From: Streptomyces guryensis
Lineage (GTDB): Bacteria > Actinomycetota > Actinomycetes > Streptomycetales > Streptomycetaceae
Length of the DNA stretch: 64,000 nucleotides
Assembly: GCF_021261325.1 (NCBI RefSeq)
Contig: NZ_JAJSBI010000010.1
Location: 248,001 to 312,000 of the forward strand
Direction: 5' to 3'
Below the pieces are notes generated by a model that searched no databases, was not told the origin of the DNA, and was given only the letters and a program-made list of their open reading frames with translations. Both the position numbers and the translations under genes were made by a program. Within the stretch, counting starts at the first letter, position 1; the number at the start of each line of letters is the position of its first letter. Shown piece by piece: positions 32,891-40,916 of this stretch.

Positions 32891-33934
32891 GTGACGGGAC
32901 ACGATGACAGCGCGGACGCGGGCAGACCCAGGGGCCGGCGGTCGAAGGCACTGAAGATCGCCGGCCTCACCATGGCGGGCCTGCTGGTGCTGGGCGCGGG
33001 TACGGCGGGCTGGATCTACTGGCATCTCGACAGCAATATCAAGAGCGTCGACATCAACCAGGCGCTCGGCGACGACCGTCCGGCGAAGGCGGTGGTCACG
33101 CCCTCGGCATCCGCCTCCCCGCTCCCCACCGGCTCCCTGAACATCCTGGTGCTGGGCTCGGACTCGCGCAGCGGCAAGGAGAACAAGGCGCTCGGCGGGG
33201 GCAGCAGTTCCGGCGCCCGCTCCGACACGGCGATGGTCGTGCACATCGACGCGGGCCGGAAGAAGGCGACCGTCGTCAGCATCCCGCGCGACACACTCGT
33301 CACGCGTCCGTCCTGCCCGCTGGAGTCCGGAGGGTCGACCGCGGTGGCGTACCACGCGATGTTCAACAGCGCCTATTCGGTGGGCGGCGCGGTGTGTGCC
33401 GTGAAGACGGTCGAGTCGATCACGGACGTCCGCATGGACCACTACCTGGAGATCGACTTCTCGGGCTTCGCGAAGCTGGTGAACGCGCTGGGCGGCGTCA
33501 CCGTGACGACCGACCAGGACATCAGTGACGACGACAGCCATCTGCACCTCAAGGCCGGCACCCACACCCTGAACGGCAAGCAGGCCCTGGCCCTCGCCCG
33601 CACCCGGCACGGCATAGGCGACGGCAGCGACCTCGGCCGCATAGGCCTGCAGCAGAAGCTGGTGAAGGCCCTGCTGGAACAGATCTCCTCGACGAACCTG
33701 TTCACCGACCCCGCCAAGCTGTACACCGTGGCCGAGGCGGTCACCAGCAGCCTGACCACCGACACCGGCCTGGACTCGCTGAGCGAACTGGTCGGCCTCG
33801 GCGAGAGCCTGAAGAGCCTGTCCGCGGACCGGGTGAAGACCGTGATGATGCCGGTGGTGACCGCGCCCTCGGACCCCAACCGGGTGGTGGCGAAGGAACC
33901 GGCGGCGAGCGAGCTGTGGGAGTCCCTGCGCTGA
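32891..33934 (+). CDS. LytR-CpsA-Psr (LCP) family cell-wall glycopolymer ligase
   Basis: 347 residues, GTG start. Short basic cytoplasmic part, one transmembrane helix (IAGLTMAGLLVLGAGTAGWIYW), then the LCP domain: LNILVLGSDSR, SDTAMVVHIDAG, VVSIPRDTLV, and ALALARTRHGIGDGSDLGR. LCP enzymes move teichoic acid- or arabinogalactan-like polymers from lipid carrier to peptidoglycan. The conserved Arg and Asp residues of the pyrophosphate site are present. Preceded by an A/T-rich stretch (32843-32880) that probably holds its promoter. Confidence 0.93.
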   Translation: MTGHDDSADAGRPRGRRSKALKIAGLTMAGLLVLGAGTAGWIYWHLDSNIKSVDINQALGDDRPAKAVVTPSASASPLPTGSLNILVLGSDSRSGKENKALGGGSSSGARSDTAMVVHIDAGRKKATVVSIPRDTLVTRPSCPLESGGSTAVAYHAMFNSAYSVGGAVCAVKTVESITDVRMDHYLEIDFSGFAKLVNALGGVTVTTDQDISDDDSHLHLKAGTHTLNGKQALALARTRHGIGDGSDLGRIGLQQKLVKALLEQISSTNLFTDPAKLYTVAEAVTSSLTTDTGLDSLSELVGLGESLKSLSADRVKTVMMPVVTAPSDPNRVVAKEPAASELWESLR

Positions 33935-34016
33935 AAGTGAGCAGGGAGCTACAACCATCGGGTGACACCCGGGGTCTCTTGCGGTGACTGCACTGCCGTA
34001 ACCAGGGGGATTTCAG

Positions 34017-35408
34017 ATGTCCATCTCGCGTTCGTACAAACCTTGGTCCGTGCCGGTGATCGCCGGTGTGCTGGCGCTCGGGGGTATCCCCGCGCTGGCG
34101 GGCAGCGCCGCGGCCGCCGCCCCGAAGACCGTCCGGGACGACTTCAACGGCGACGGCTACAAGGATCTCGCCATCGGCGCCCCGGGCGCCACGGCCGGCG
34201 GCCAGAAGGGGGCGGGCGAGGTCGTCGTCATGTACGGCGGCCCGCACGGACTGACCAAGGACCGGCGCACGGTCATCAGCCGTGCCACCAGCGGCATTCC
34301 GGGCAGCCCCCAGGCGGGCGACAACTTCGGCATCCAGCTGTCCAAGGGCGACCTGGACGGCGACGGGCGCACCGACCTGATCGTCGGGGAGGCCTCCTCG
34401 GTACGGGACGCGGTCGTCGTCTGGGGCGGCACGAGCGGCCTGTCCGGTGGGGTGTCCGTGCCCGCCGCGGTCACCCATGCCGGTGACTTCGACGGTGACG
34501 GCAGGCAGGACCTCGTCCTGTTCCGCGGGGGCCGCTCCGGGCACGACGACCCCAACGGCACCACGGCCACCGTCTGGACCGGCCCGATCTCCCGCACCGG
34601 CAAGCCGGCCGCCACCAGGGCCTTCGGCGCGACCGACCTCCAGTACGACGACGTCCTGGACGCCGCCGCCGGTGACGTCAACGGTGACGGACGCGACGAC
34701 CTCGCGCTGACCGACTACATCGGCGAGGGGGCCGCCACCTCCCGGTTCTACCTGGCCAACGCCTCCGGAGACGCCTTCACCGCCGCCAAGGCCCCCGAGG
34801 GCGACGGCGGGGTGGCCTTCGGCGACATCAACCACGACGGCTACGGCGACATCGTCCGGGGTGCCGAGAACTACTCCACCATCACCGTGGCCCTCGGCTC
34901 GGCCTCCGGTCTGAAGCCGCAGTCCACCTGGAAGACGTACAGCCAGAACACCGACGGCGTCCCCGGCGGCAAGGAGACCGTGGACGAGTTCGGCGCCGCG
35001 GTGGCGGTCGGTGACATCAACGGCGACGGCTACGACGACGTGGCCGTGGGCGCGCCCGGCGAGGAACTCGGCTACAACGACGGGGCCGGCATGGTCGACG
35101 TCCTGTACGGCAGCCGGAGCGGTCTGACCGGCAAGGGCGCCCAGGGCTTCACCCAGAACACCAAGGGCGTCCCCGGGGCCGTCGAGACGAGCGACAACTT
35201 CGGCGGCGCGGTCAGCCTCCTCGACATCAACGGCAACGGCTACGCGGACCTCGCGGCGGCGGCGCCCCACGAGAACGCCGGCGACGGCGCGGTCTGGTCC
35301 CTGCGGGGGCGCCCCACGGGCATCGTGACGGACGCGGCGTTCACGTTCGGCGGGCGGACGGTCGGGGCGCCGAACGCCAAGCCGGCGTTCGGCTGGGAGC
35401 TGTCCTAG
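34017..35408 (+). CDS. Secreted FG-GAP (integrin alpha-like) beta-propeller protein
   Basis: 463 residues. The signal peptide ends at GSAAAAA-PKT. Repeated FG-GAP units carry calcium-binding loops of the DxDxDGxxD kind: DFNGDGYKDLAIGAPG, DLDGDGRTDLIVG, DFDGDGRQDLVLF, DVNGDGRDDLAL, DINHDGYGDIVRG, DINGDGYDDVAVGAPG and DINGNGYADLAAAAP. Seven units match a seven-bladed propeller. Common in streptomycetes; ligand unknown, perhaps adhesion or polymer binding. An AGGGGGA-type site precedes the ATG. Confidence 0.92.
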   Translation: MSISRSYKPWSVPVIAGVLALGGIPALAGSAAAAAPKTVRDDFNGDGYKDLAIGAPGATAGGQKGAGEVVVMYGGPHGLTKDRRTVISRATSGIPGSPQAGDNFGIQLSKGDLDGDGRTDLIVGEASSVRDAVVVWGGTSGLSGGVSVPAAVTHAGDFDGDGRQDLVLFRGGRSGHDDPNGTTATVWTGPISRTGKPAATRAFGATDLQYDDVLDAAAGDVNGDGRDDLALTDYIGEGAATSRFYLANASGDAFTAAKAPEGDGGVAFGDINHDGYGDIVRGAENYSTITVALGSASGLKPQSTWKTYSQNTDGVPGGKETVDEFGAAVAVGDINGDGYDDVAVGAPGEELGYNDGAGMVDVLYGSRSGLTGKGAQGFTQNTKGVPGAVETSDNFGGAVSLLDINGNGYADLAAAAPHENAGDGAVWSLRGRPTGIVTDAAFTFGGRTVGAPNAKPAFGWELS

Positions 35409-35464
35409 CAGGTCCTGGCAGGTCAGGGCTCCGGGAAAAAAACTCCGAAGAAATCCGCGGAGTC

Positions 35465-35491
35465 TGTCGATCCCGGCCTCTCCCGATCGAC
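35465..35491 (+). promoter_or_regulatory. Candidate ECF42 sigma-factor promoter
   Basis: TGTCGA (35465-35470), exactly 17 bp, then CGAC (35488-35491). The ECF42 group is known to recognise TGTCGA in the -35 region and CGA/TC in the -10 region, and the gene for an ECF42-type sigma factor lies two genes downstream. This supports autoregulation of the DGPF-sigma operon. Confidence 0.75.
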
Positions 35492-35510
35492 GCACCGGTG
35501 AGAGGCCGGG
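35472..35510. repeat. Inverted repeat overlapping the ECF42 promoter
   Basis: CCCGGCCTCTC (35472-35482) and GAGAGGCCGGG (35500-35510) are perfect 11-bp arms around 17 nt. The left arm is in the promoter spacer and the right arm is downstream of the -10, so it could be an operator or a cruciform rather than an RNA hairpin. Confidence 0.6.
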
Positions 35511-35543
35511 AAGGACCGGCCCCGTACTGACCGAGGAGTCACC

Positions 35544-35900
35544 ATGCCCCGTTACCTGTCACTCGTGAAGCTCGACGAGAAGGCCACGCCCGCGGAGGGC
35601 CCCAGCCCGGAGCTGATGCAGCGCATGGGCGAGCTGATCGAAGAGATCACCAAGGCCGGAGTCATGCTCGACACGGCCGGGCTCACCCCGTCCGCACAGG
35701 GCACCCGCGTGCACTGGGAGGGCGGGCAGATCTCCGTCACCGACGGCCCCTTCACCGAGTCCAAGGAGGTCGTCGGCGGCTACGCGATCATGCAGTGCAA
35801 GGACAAGGCCGAGGCGCTGGAGTGGACCAAGCGGTTCCTGAAGGTGCACGAGGAGTTCTGGACGGTGACCTGCGAGGTGCGGGAGATCGCCGAGGGCTGA
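35544..35900 (+). CDS. YCII-related DGPF-domain protein
   Basis: 118 residues: MPRYLSLVKLDEKATPAE, then ISVTDGPFTESKEVVGGYAIMQ with the defining Asp-Gly-Pro-Phe, and EALEWTKRFLKVHEEFW. DGPF proteins are the constant neighbours and likely partners or targets of ECF42 sigma factors. It begins the two-gene unit, with GAGGAG before the ATG. Biochemical role unknown. Confidence 0.93.
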   Translation: MPRYLSLVKLDEKATPAEGPSPELMQRMGELIEEITKAGVMLDTAGLTPSAQGTRVHWEGGQISVTDGPFTESKEVVGGYAIMQCKDKAEALEWTKRFLKVHEEFWTVTCEVREIAEG

Positions 35901-35944
35901 GCATTCCTTGGCCCGAGGGCGCCGGGGGTGTTCGATGGTGGGCT

Positions 35945-37240
35945 GTGGAACCACAGCCCACCGCCCCGCACGCCACCGCCGCCCCGCGCGACGCCACCGC
36001 CGACCCCCGCCACGCCATCGATACCGTCTTCCGGCTCGAGTCCCCCCGCATCATCGCCGCCGTCGCCCGTCTCGTCCGCGACGTCGGCATCGCCGAGGAG
36101 CTCGCTCAGGACGCCCTGGTCGCCGCCCTGGAGCAGTGGCCGCGCGACGGCGTGCCCGACAACCCGGGCGCCTGGCTCATGACCACCGCCCGGCACCGCG
36201 CCGTGGACCTGATCCGGCGCCGGGAGAACTACGCCCGCAAGCTGGCGGAGATCGGCCGCACCCTGGAGACGACGGCCCCGCCCGAGGAGCCCGCCGACCC
36301 CGACGACATCGACGACGACCTGCTCCGCCTGGTCTTCACCGCCTGCCACCCGGTCCTCTCCGCCGAGGCCCGCATCGCCCTCACCCTGCGCCTGCTCGGC
36401 GGCCTGACGACGGCCGAGATCGCCCGCGCGTTCCTGGTCCCCGAACCGACCGTCGCCCAGCGCATCGTCCGCGCGAAGAAGACCCTCGCCACCAGGAACA
36501 TCGCCTTCGAGGTGCCCTACGGCCCCGAACGCGAGGCCCGGCTCGGCTCCGTCCTGGACGTCATCTACCTGATCTTCAACGAGGGTTACGCCGCCACGGC
36601 CGGCGACGACTGGCTGCGCCCCGCACTCTGCGAGGACGCGCTGCGCCTGGCCCGCGTGCTGTCGTCCCTGATGCCCAAGGAGCCCGAGGTGCACGCCCTG
36701 ACCTCCCTCCTGGAGTTCCAGGCCTCCCGCGCCGCCGCCCGCACCGGCCCGGACGGTGCCCCCGTCCTCCTCAGGGACCAGAACCGCCGCCGCTGGAACC
36801 GCATGCTCGTCGCCCGCGGCATCACGGCCCTCCACCGCGCCGACGCCACCTCCACCGGCGCCCCGGGCCCGTACGCCCTCCAGGCCGCCATCGCCGCCTG
36901 CCACGCGCACGCCTACACGTACGAGGAGACCGACTGGACGAGCATCGCCACGCTGTACGGCCTGCTCGCCGTCCGGGCTCCCTCCCCGGTCGTCGAGCTC
37001 AACCGCGCCGTCGCCGTCTCCATGGCGCACGGCCCGGCGCAGGGGCTGGCGATCGTCGACGCCCTCGCCGCCGAACCCACCCTGCGGGACTACCACTTGC
37101 TGCCCAGCGTGCGCGGCGACCTGCTGGCGCGGCTCGGACGTACGGCCGAGGCACGCGAGGAGTTCGTGCGGGCGGCGGAACTCGCGCGCAACGAACGGGA
37201 GCGGGAGTTCCTGCTGCGCCGGGCGGCCGATCCGTCCTGA
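35945..37240 (+). CDS. ECF42-group RNA polymerase sigma factor with C-terminal TPR-like extension
   Basis: About 431 residues from GTG at 35945. Sigma region 2 is LVRDVGIAEELAQDALVAALEQWP ... NPGAWLMTTARHRAVDLIRR, and region 4 is LRLLGGLTTAEIARAFLVPEPTVAQRIVRAKKTL. The remaining 220 residues form the long helical, TPR-like extension typical of ECF42 (LDVIYLIFNEGY; ALCEDALRLARVL; VELNRAVAVSMAHGP), which stands in for an anti-sigma factor. An in-frame extension upstream to 35795 overlaps the DGPF gene and is unlikely. No anti-sigma gene is adjacent. Confidence 0.92.
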   Translation: MEPQPTAPHATAAPRDATADPRHAIDTVFRLESPRIIAAVARLVRDVGIAEELAQDALVAALEQWPRDGVPDNPGAWLMTTARHRAVDLIRRRENYARKLAEIGRTLETTAPPEEPADPDDIDDDLLRLVFTACHPVLSAEARIALTLRLLGGLTTAEIARAFLVPEPTVAQRIVRAKKTLATRNIAFEVPYGPEREARLGSVLDVIYLIFNEGYAATAGDDWLRPALCEDALRLARVLSSLMPKEPEVHALTSLLEFQASRAAARTGPDGAPVLLRDQNRRRWNRMLVARGITALHRADATSTGAPGPYALQAAIAACHAHAYTYEETDWTSIATLYGLLAVRAPSPVVELNRAVAVSMAHGPAQGLAIVDALAAEPTLRDYHLLPSVRGDLLARLGRTAEAREEFVRAAELARNEREREFLLRRAADPS

Positions 37241-38404
37241 TCAGGCGGGGTGCCCGAGGAGCATGGTCGGCGCCCCCGCCACGCGGGTCAGGAACACGGT
37301 CGCCGACCCCGTTCCCCGCGGCTTCACCTTCCTCCGCAACTCCTCCGGCTCGACGGCCGACCCCCGCTTCTTCACGGTCAGCGTCCCGATCCCGCGTTCC
37401 CGCAGCAGTGCCTTCAACTTCTTCACGTTGAAGGGGAGTTGGCCGGTGATCTCGTACGACGTCGCATACGGCGTCGGCCGCAACTCGTCGGCGGTGACGT
37501 ACGCGATGGTCGCGTCGACCAGCCCGCCGTCCAGCTGCTCGGCCACCTCGGCGACCAGATGGGCGCGGATGGCGGCGCCGTCCGGCTCGTACAAGTACCG
37601 TCCGACGGGCCGGACCCGGGGATCCGGCAATCCCTTGCCGAGCAGTGTGCGCGGCCCCGGGAGCAGCGTCGCCCGGACCGCCCCCGGCTCCGTCCCGAAC
37701 CAGAGCACGGCCTCCTTCACATCCCCGCCGTCCGAGATCCACTCGGCCTCGGCGTCGGCGGGCACGGCCTCGTGCGGAATGCCGGGCGCGACCTTCAGCG
37801 CGGCGGCTCGGGACGCCTTGCGGGCGGCCTCGACCGCCCACGACAGGGGTGGCGAGTAGGCCTCCGGGTCGAAGATGCGGCCGCGCCCGCCGCGCCGGGC
37901 GGGGTCGACGAACACGGCGTCGTACCCCTCGGTGCTCACCTCCGTGACGTCCGCCTCCCGCACCTCGATCAGCCCGGCGAGCCCGAGCGCGTCCGCGTTC
38001 GCGCGCGCCACGGCCGCCGTCGCCGGATCCCGGTCCACGGCCAGCACCCGGATCCCGGCCCGCGCGAGCGCGACGGCGTCGCCGCCGATCCCGCAGCACA
38101 GGTCGGCCACGGAGCTCACCCCGAGCGCCTTCAGCCGCTCCGCCCGATACGACGCCACACTCGCCCGCGTCGACTGCTCGACCCCGTTCGGAGTGAAGAA
38201 CATCCGCCCGGCGTCCTCGGCCCCGAACTTCGCCGCCGCCCGCTGCCGCAGCCGTGCCTGCCCGATCGCCGCCGAGACCAGTTCGGCGGGGTGTTCGCGG
38301 CGCAGCCGGGTGGCGACGGCGAGCTCGTCCGCCGGGGCCGTGCCGCGCACCTCGTCGAGGAGGGCGCGGCCTTCGGGGGTGAGGAGGTCAGCGAGGTCGT
38401 TCAC
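37241..38404 (-). CDS. Class I SAM-dependent methyltransferase with THUMP-like C-terminal domain
   Basis: 387 residues from GTG at 38404 (MNDLADLLTPEGRALLDEVRG). The SAM-binding core is VADLCCGIGGDAVALARAGIRVLAVDRDP, and the motif near AVFVDPARRGGRGR resembles an (D/N)PPx-like motif IV. The C-terminal part (from about residue 300) has ITGQLPFNVKKLKALLRERGIGTLTVKKRGSAVEP, matching THUMP-like domains of RNA-modifying enzymes. Substrate is probably RNA. The stop immediately abuts the sigma-factor stop (convergent). A longer upstream frame is unsupported. Confidence 0.85.
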   Translation of the reverse strand: MNDLADLLTPEGRALLDEVRGTAPADELAVATRLRREHPAELVSAAIGQARLRQRAAAKFGAEDAGRMFFTPNGVEQSTRASVASYRAERLKALGVSSVADLCCGIGGDAVALARAGIRVLAVDRDPATAAVARANADALGLAGLIEVREADVTEVSTEGYDAVFVDPARRGGRGRIFDPEAYSPPLSWAVEAARKASRAAALKVAPGIPHEAVPADAEAEWISDGGDVKEAVLWFGTEPGAVRATLLPGPRTLLGKGLPDPRVRPVGRYLYEPDGAAIRAHLVAEVAEQLDGGLVDATIAYVTADELRPTPYATSYEITGQLPFNVKKLKALLRERGIGTLTVKKRGSAVEPEELRRKVKPRGTGSATVFLTRVAGAPTMLLGHPA

Positions 38405-38493
38405 CGGCTCATTGTCGGCCAGTCGGTGGATGGTTCGCCTCCGGCCGCGTGGCGGGCCGGGATCCGGACGGCCGCCTGCGATGATCCGGCACC

Positions 38494-39426
38494 ATGCGAG
38501 CAGTAGTACAAAACGATAAAAATCGCGCCTATGGGGTGACGTGGCTTCGGGGTGGAATCGCCGTGCTCGCCGTCGCGGCCATCGCCTCGGGCTGCGCACA
38601 GTTCGGCGGTCCGCCGGTCCGCCCGGCCCCCGGCCAGGAGCACCCCCTCCAGGCGCCCCCGGCCCGCGCCCTCGACTCGTACGCCACGAAGCTGCACGCC
38701 CTGTACACCGCGCGGGCGGCCGCGGCGCGCCACTGGGACCTGGCGAAGGTCCCGCTGGCGGCTCCGCCGCCGCCCGCCGAGAAACCGAGGATCAGGGCCC
38801 GCAGGGGCTTCGAGGTGGACGACCAGGAGGAACTGGACCTCCCGCCCGTCTTCACGACCGTCCCCACCAAGCAGAAAGTCGTCTTCCTGACCATCGACGA
38901 CGGCGCCGAGAAGGACCCCGCGTTCCTGCGGATGATGAGCGACCTGAAGATCCCGTACACCGCCTTCCTCAGCAACTTCCTGGTGAAGGACGACTACGCC
39001 TACTTCCGGCGGATGCAGTCCGAGGGCGTGACCCTCAACAACCACACCCTCACCCATCCCTACCTTCCGGGGCTGTCGTACCGGGAACAGAAACACGAGA
39101 TCTGCGGCATGCAGGCGATCATGAGGAAGCAGTTCGGCAAGCGTCCGACCGTCTTCCGCCCGCCGTACGGCGACTACAACCAGGACACCCTGCGCGCCGC
39201 CAAGTCCTGCGGCATCAAGTACGCGCCCATCTGGGACGAGGAGGTCTACGTCGACCACTGGGAGTACCGCGAGGACGACCGGGACCTGCACCCCGGCGAC
39301 ATCGTCCTCACCCACTTCCGCGGCCGAGACGAGTGGAACGGCACGATGGTCGACGACATGCGCCGCTTCCTCGACCGGGTCACGGCGGACGGGTACGCGG
39401 TGGCCCGCCTGGAGGACTACCTGTGA
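38494..39426 (+). CDS. Polysaccharide deacetylase lipoprotein (NodB fold)
   Basis: 310 residues. A signal peptide ends in the lipobox AIASGC (Cys34). The NodB motifs are all visible: VVFLTIDDGAEKD, the HxxxH site NNHTLTHPYL, RPPYGDYNQDT and, near the end, GDIVLTHFRGRD with the fifth-motif His. It probably removes N-acetyl groups from peptidoglycan or another wall glycan. The next gene is a paralogue translationally coupled by GTGA. Confidence 0.93.
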   Translation: MRAVVQNDKNRAYGVTWLRGGIAVLAVAAIASGCAQFGGPPVRPAPGQEHPLQAPPARALDSYATKLHALYTARAAAARHWDLAKVPLAAPPPPAEKPRIRARRGFEVDDQEELDLPPVFTTVPTKQKVVFLTIDDGAEKDPAFLRMMSDLKIPYTAFLSNFLVKDDYAYFRRMQSEGVTLNNHTLTHPYLPGLSYREQKHEICGMQAIMRKQFGKRPTVFRPPYGDYNQDTLRAAKSCGIKYAPIWDEEVYVDHWEYREDDRDLHPGDIVLTHFRGRDEWNGTMVDDMRRFLDRVTADGYAVARLEDYL

Positions 39427-40238
39427 GGCTCCGGGGCCTGACGGCCGGCGCCCTGGCGTGCGCGCTGCTCGCCGGCTGCGCCCAGTCCGTCGACCCCATC
39501 GAACGGCTGGGCGAGAAGGCGGCCCAGCGCGTACGGCCGCACGGGCCCGCCGGAACACCCCGGCGGCCGTACCGCCGCTGGGGCCTCGCGGCCCCGCTGC
39601 GGCCCGCCCCGAAGCCGCGTCGGGCCACGCGGGCGCGTACGGCGGGTTCGGGCCTCCCGCCGGTCGTGTCCCGCGTACGGACCCACGACAAGGTCGTCTT
39701 CCTGACCTACGACGACGGCGCCGAGAAGGACCCCGGCTTCGTCGACCTGGTCCGGGAACTGCGGCTGCCCGTCAGCATGTTCCTCACCGACAGCGTCGTG
39801 GGAGCGGGGTACGGCCACTTCGCCCGCCTCCGGTCGGCCGGCGCGAGCATCCAGAACCACACCCTCGACCACCCCTCGCTGCGCGGCCTGCCCTACGCCG
39901 GCCAGCGCGCCGAGATCTGCGGCCAGCAGGACAGGCTCGGATCCCGCCTCGGCAGCCGTCCCCGACTCTTCCGCCCGCCCTACGGCGCCTACGACACCAC
40001 GACCCGCCGGGCGGCCGCCGACTGCGGCATCTCGGCCCTGGTGCTGTGGCGCGCGTCGATGACGGCAGGCGGCGAGCTGACGTACCTGCACGGCGCCCGC
40101 CGCCTGCACCCCGGCGACATCGTGGCGGTCGACCCGGACGAGGGCTCGGCCCTGCCCCTGAAGGTGCGGACGGTGCGGCTGCTGAAACGGGTCCAGGCGG
40201 CCGGCCTGACGGTGGGCCGCCTGGAGGACTACGTCTGA
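39423..40238 (+). CDS. Second polysaccharide deacetylase-like lipoprotein, one motif degenerate
   Basis: 271 residues from a GTG overlapping the preceding TGA (GTGA). Lipobox LLAGC at about residue 19. FLTYDDGAEKD, QNHTLDHPSL (HxxxH) and RPPYGAYDTT align with the upstream gene. The fifth motif, which should supply a catalytic histidine (LTHF in the neighbour), reads GDIVAVDPDEG, with no His. The metal site looks intact but activity may be lost or altered. It probably acts together with its neighbour. Confidence 0.9.
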   Translation: MRLRGLTAGALACALLAGCAQSVDPIERLGEKAAQRVRPHGPAGTPRRPYRRWGLAAPLRPAPKPRRATRARTAGSGLPPVVSRVRTHDKVVFLTYDDGAEKDPGFVDLVRELRLPVSMFLTDSVVGAGYGHFARLRSAGASIQNHTLDHPSLRGLPYAGQRAEICGQQDRLGSRLGSRPRLFRPPYGAYDTTTRRAAADCGISALVLWRASMTAGGELTYLHGARRLHPGDIVAVDPDEGSALPLKVRTVRLLKRVQAAGLTVGRLEDYV

Positions 40239-40313
40239 CGGCAGTCCCAGCCCGTCCGGCGTGTACGGACGGGGCCGTTCGGGCCGATGAAACAGGCCGA
40301 CGCGCCGCAGGCA

Positions 40314-40340
40314 TTAGCAGTCCGCTTGACCGAGTGCTAA
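40314..40340. promoter_or_regulatory. CIRCE element 1 (HrcA operator)
   Basis: TTAGCAGTC (40314-40322), 9 nt, GAGTGCTAA (40332-40340): one mismatch to consensus TTAGCACTC-N9-GAGTGCTAA. It covers the -35 region of the groES promoter. Confidence 0.92.
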
Positions 40341-40355
40341 TCGCGGTCATAGTCT
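40326..40355 (+). promoter_or_regulatory. groES-groEL1 promoter
   Basis: TTGACC (40326-40331), 18-bp spacer, TAGTCT (40350-40355): vegetative-type promoter lying between two CIRCE operators. Confidence 0.8.
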
Positions 40356-40360
40356 CGGCT

Positions 40361-40387
40361 CTGGCACTCACCACTGGAGAGTGCCAA
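40361..40387. promoter_or_regulatory. CIRCE element 2 (HrcA operator)
   Basis: CTGGCACTC (40361-40369), 9 nt, GAGTGCCAA (40379-40387). Inner bases match consensus; three outer positions differ. It covers the expected transcription start region. Confidence 0.88.
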
Positions 40388-40486
40388 CACAGCGACGGGC
40401 AGGTCCGGCACCCGCGACGACGGATCCACCTGGTCGCCACCTCAGACAGTTAACCCCGTGAGATCTCCGAAGGGGGAGGTCGGATC

Positions 40487-40795
40487 GTGACGACCACCAG
40501 CTCCAAGGTTGCCATCAAGCCGCTCGAGGACCGCATCGTGGTCCAGCCGCTCGACGCCGAGCAGACCACCGCCTCTGGCCTGGTCATCCCGGACACCGCC
40601 AAGGAGAAGCCCCAGGAGGGCGTCGTCCTGGCCGTGGGCCCGGGCCGCTTCGAGAACGGCGAGCGCCTGCCGCTCGACGTCAAGACCGGCGACATCGTGC
40701 TGTACAGCAAGTACGGCGGCACCGAGGTGAAGTACAACGGCGAGGAGTACCTCGTCCTCTCGGCTCGCGACGTGCTCGCGATCATCGAGAAGTAA
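40487..40795 (+). CDS. groES: Co-chaperonin GroES (Hsp10)
   Basis: Caps GroEL chambers during protein folding. 102 residues from GTG at 40487 (GGGGGAGG upstream). Signatures: VAIKPLEDRIVVQPLDAEQTT, the mobile loop TASGLVIPDTAKEKPQEG, and GDIVLYSKYGGTEV. Heat-regulated via HrcA and the two CIRCE elements upstream. Followed by a hairpin before groEL. Confidence 0.97.
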   Translation: MTTTSSKVAIKPLEDRIVVQPLDAEQTTASGLVIPDTAKEKPQEGVVLAVGPGRFENGERLPLDVKTGDIVLYSKYGGTEVKYNGEEYLVLSARDVLAIIEK

Positions 40796-40823
40796 TCCAC
40801 CTCGAAGCACAGATTGCTTTGAG

Positions 40824-40880
40824 CTGCGCCCCTGGCCCCCGCGACCATTAACAAGCCGGGCGCCCGGGGCGCAGTGCCTT
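40824..40880 (+). terminator. Hairpin between groES and groEL (attenuator or processing site)
   Basis: CTGCGCCCC (40824-40832) pairs perfectly with GGGGCGCAG (40866-40874), followed by TGCCTTTT. A shorter inner pairing is possible. It may give partial termination or protect a processed groES mRNA, adjusting GroES to GroEL1 ratio; groEL1 would still be made by read-through. Confidence 0.6.
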
Positions 40881-40916
40881 TTACACCCACAGACATCCGA
40901 GAGGGCTCCCGCTGTC

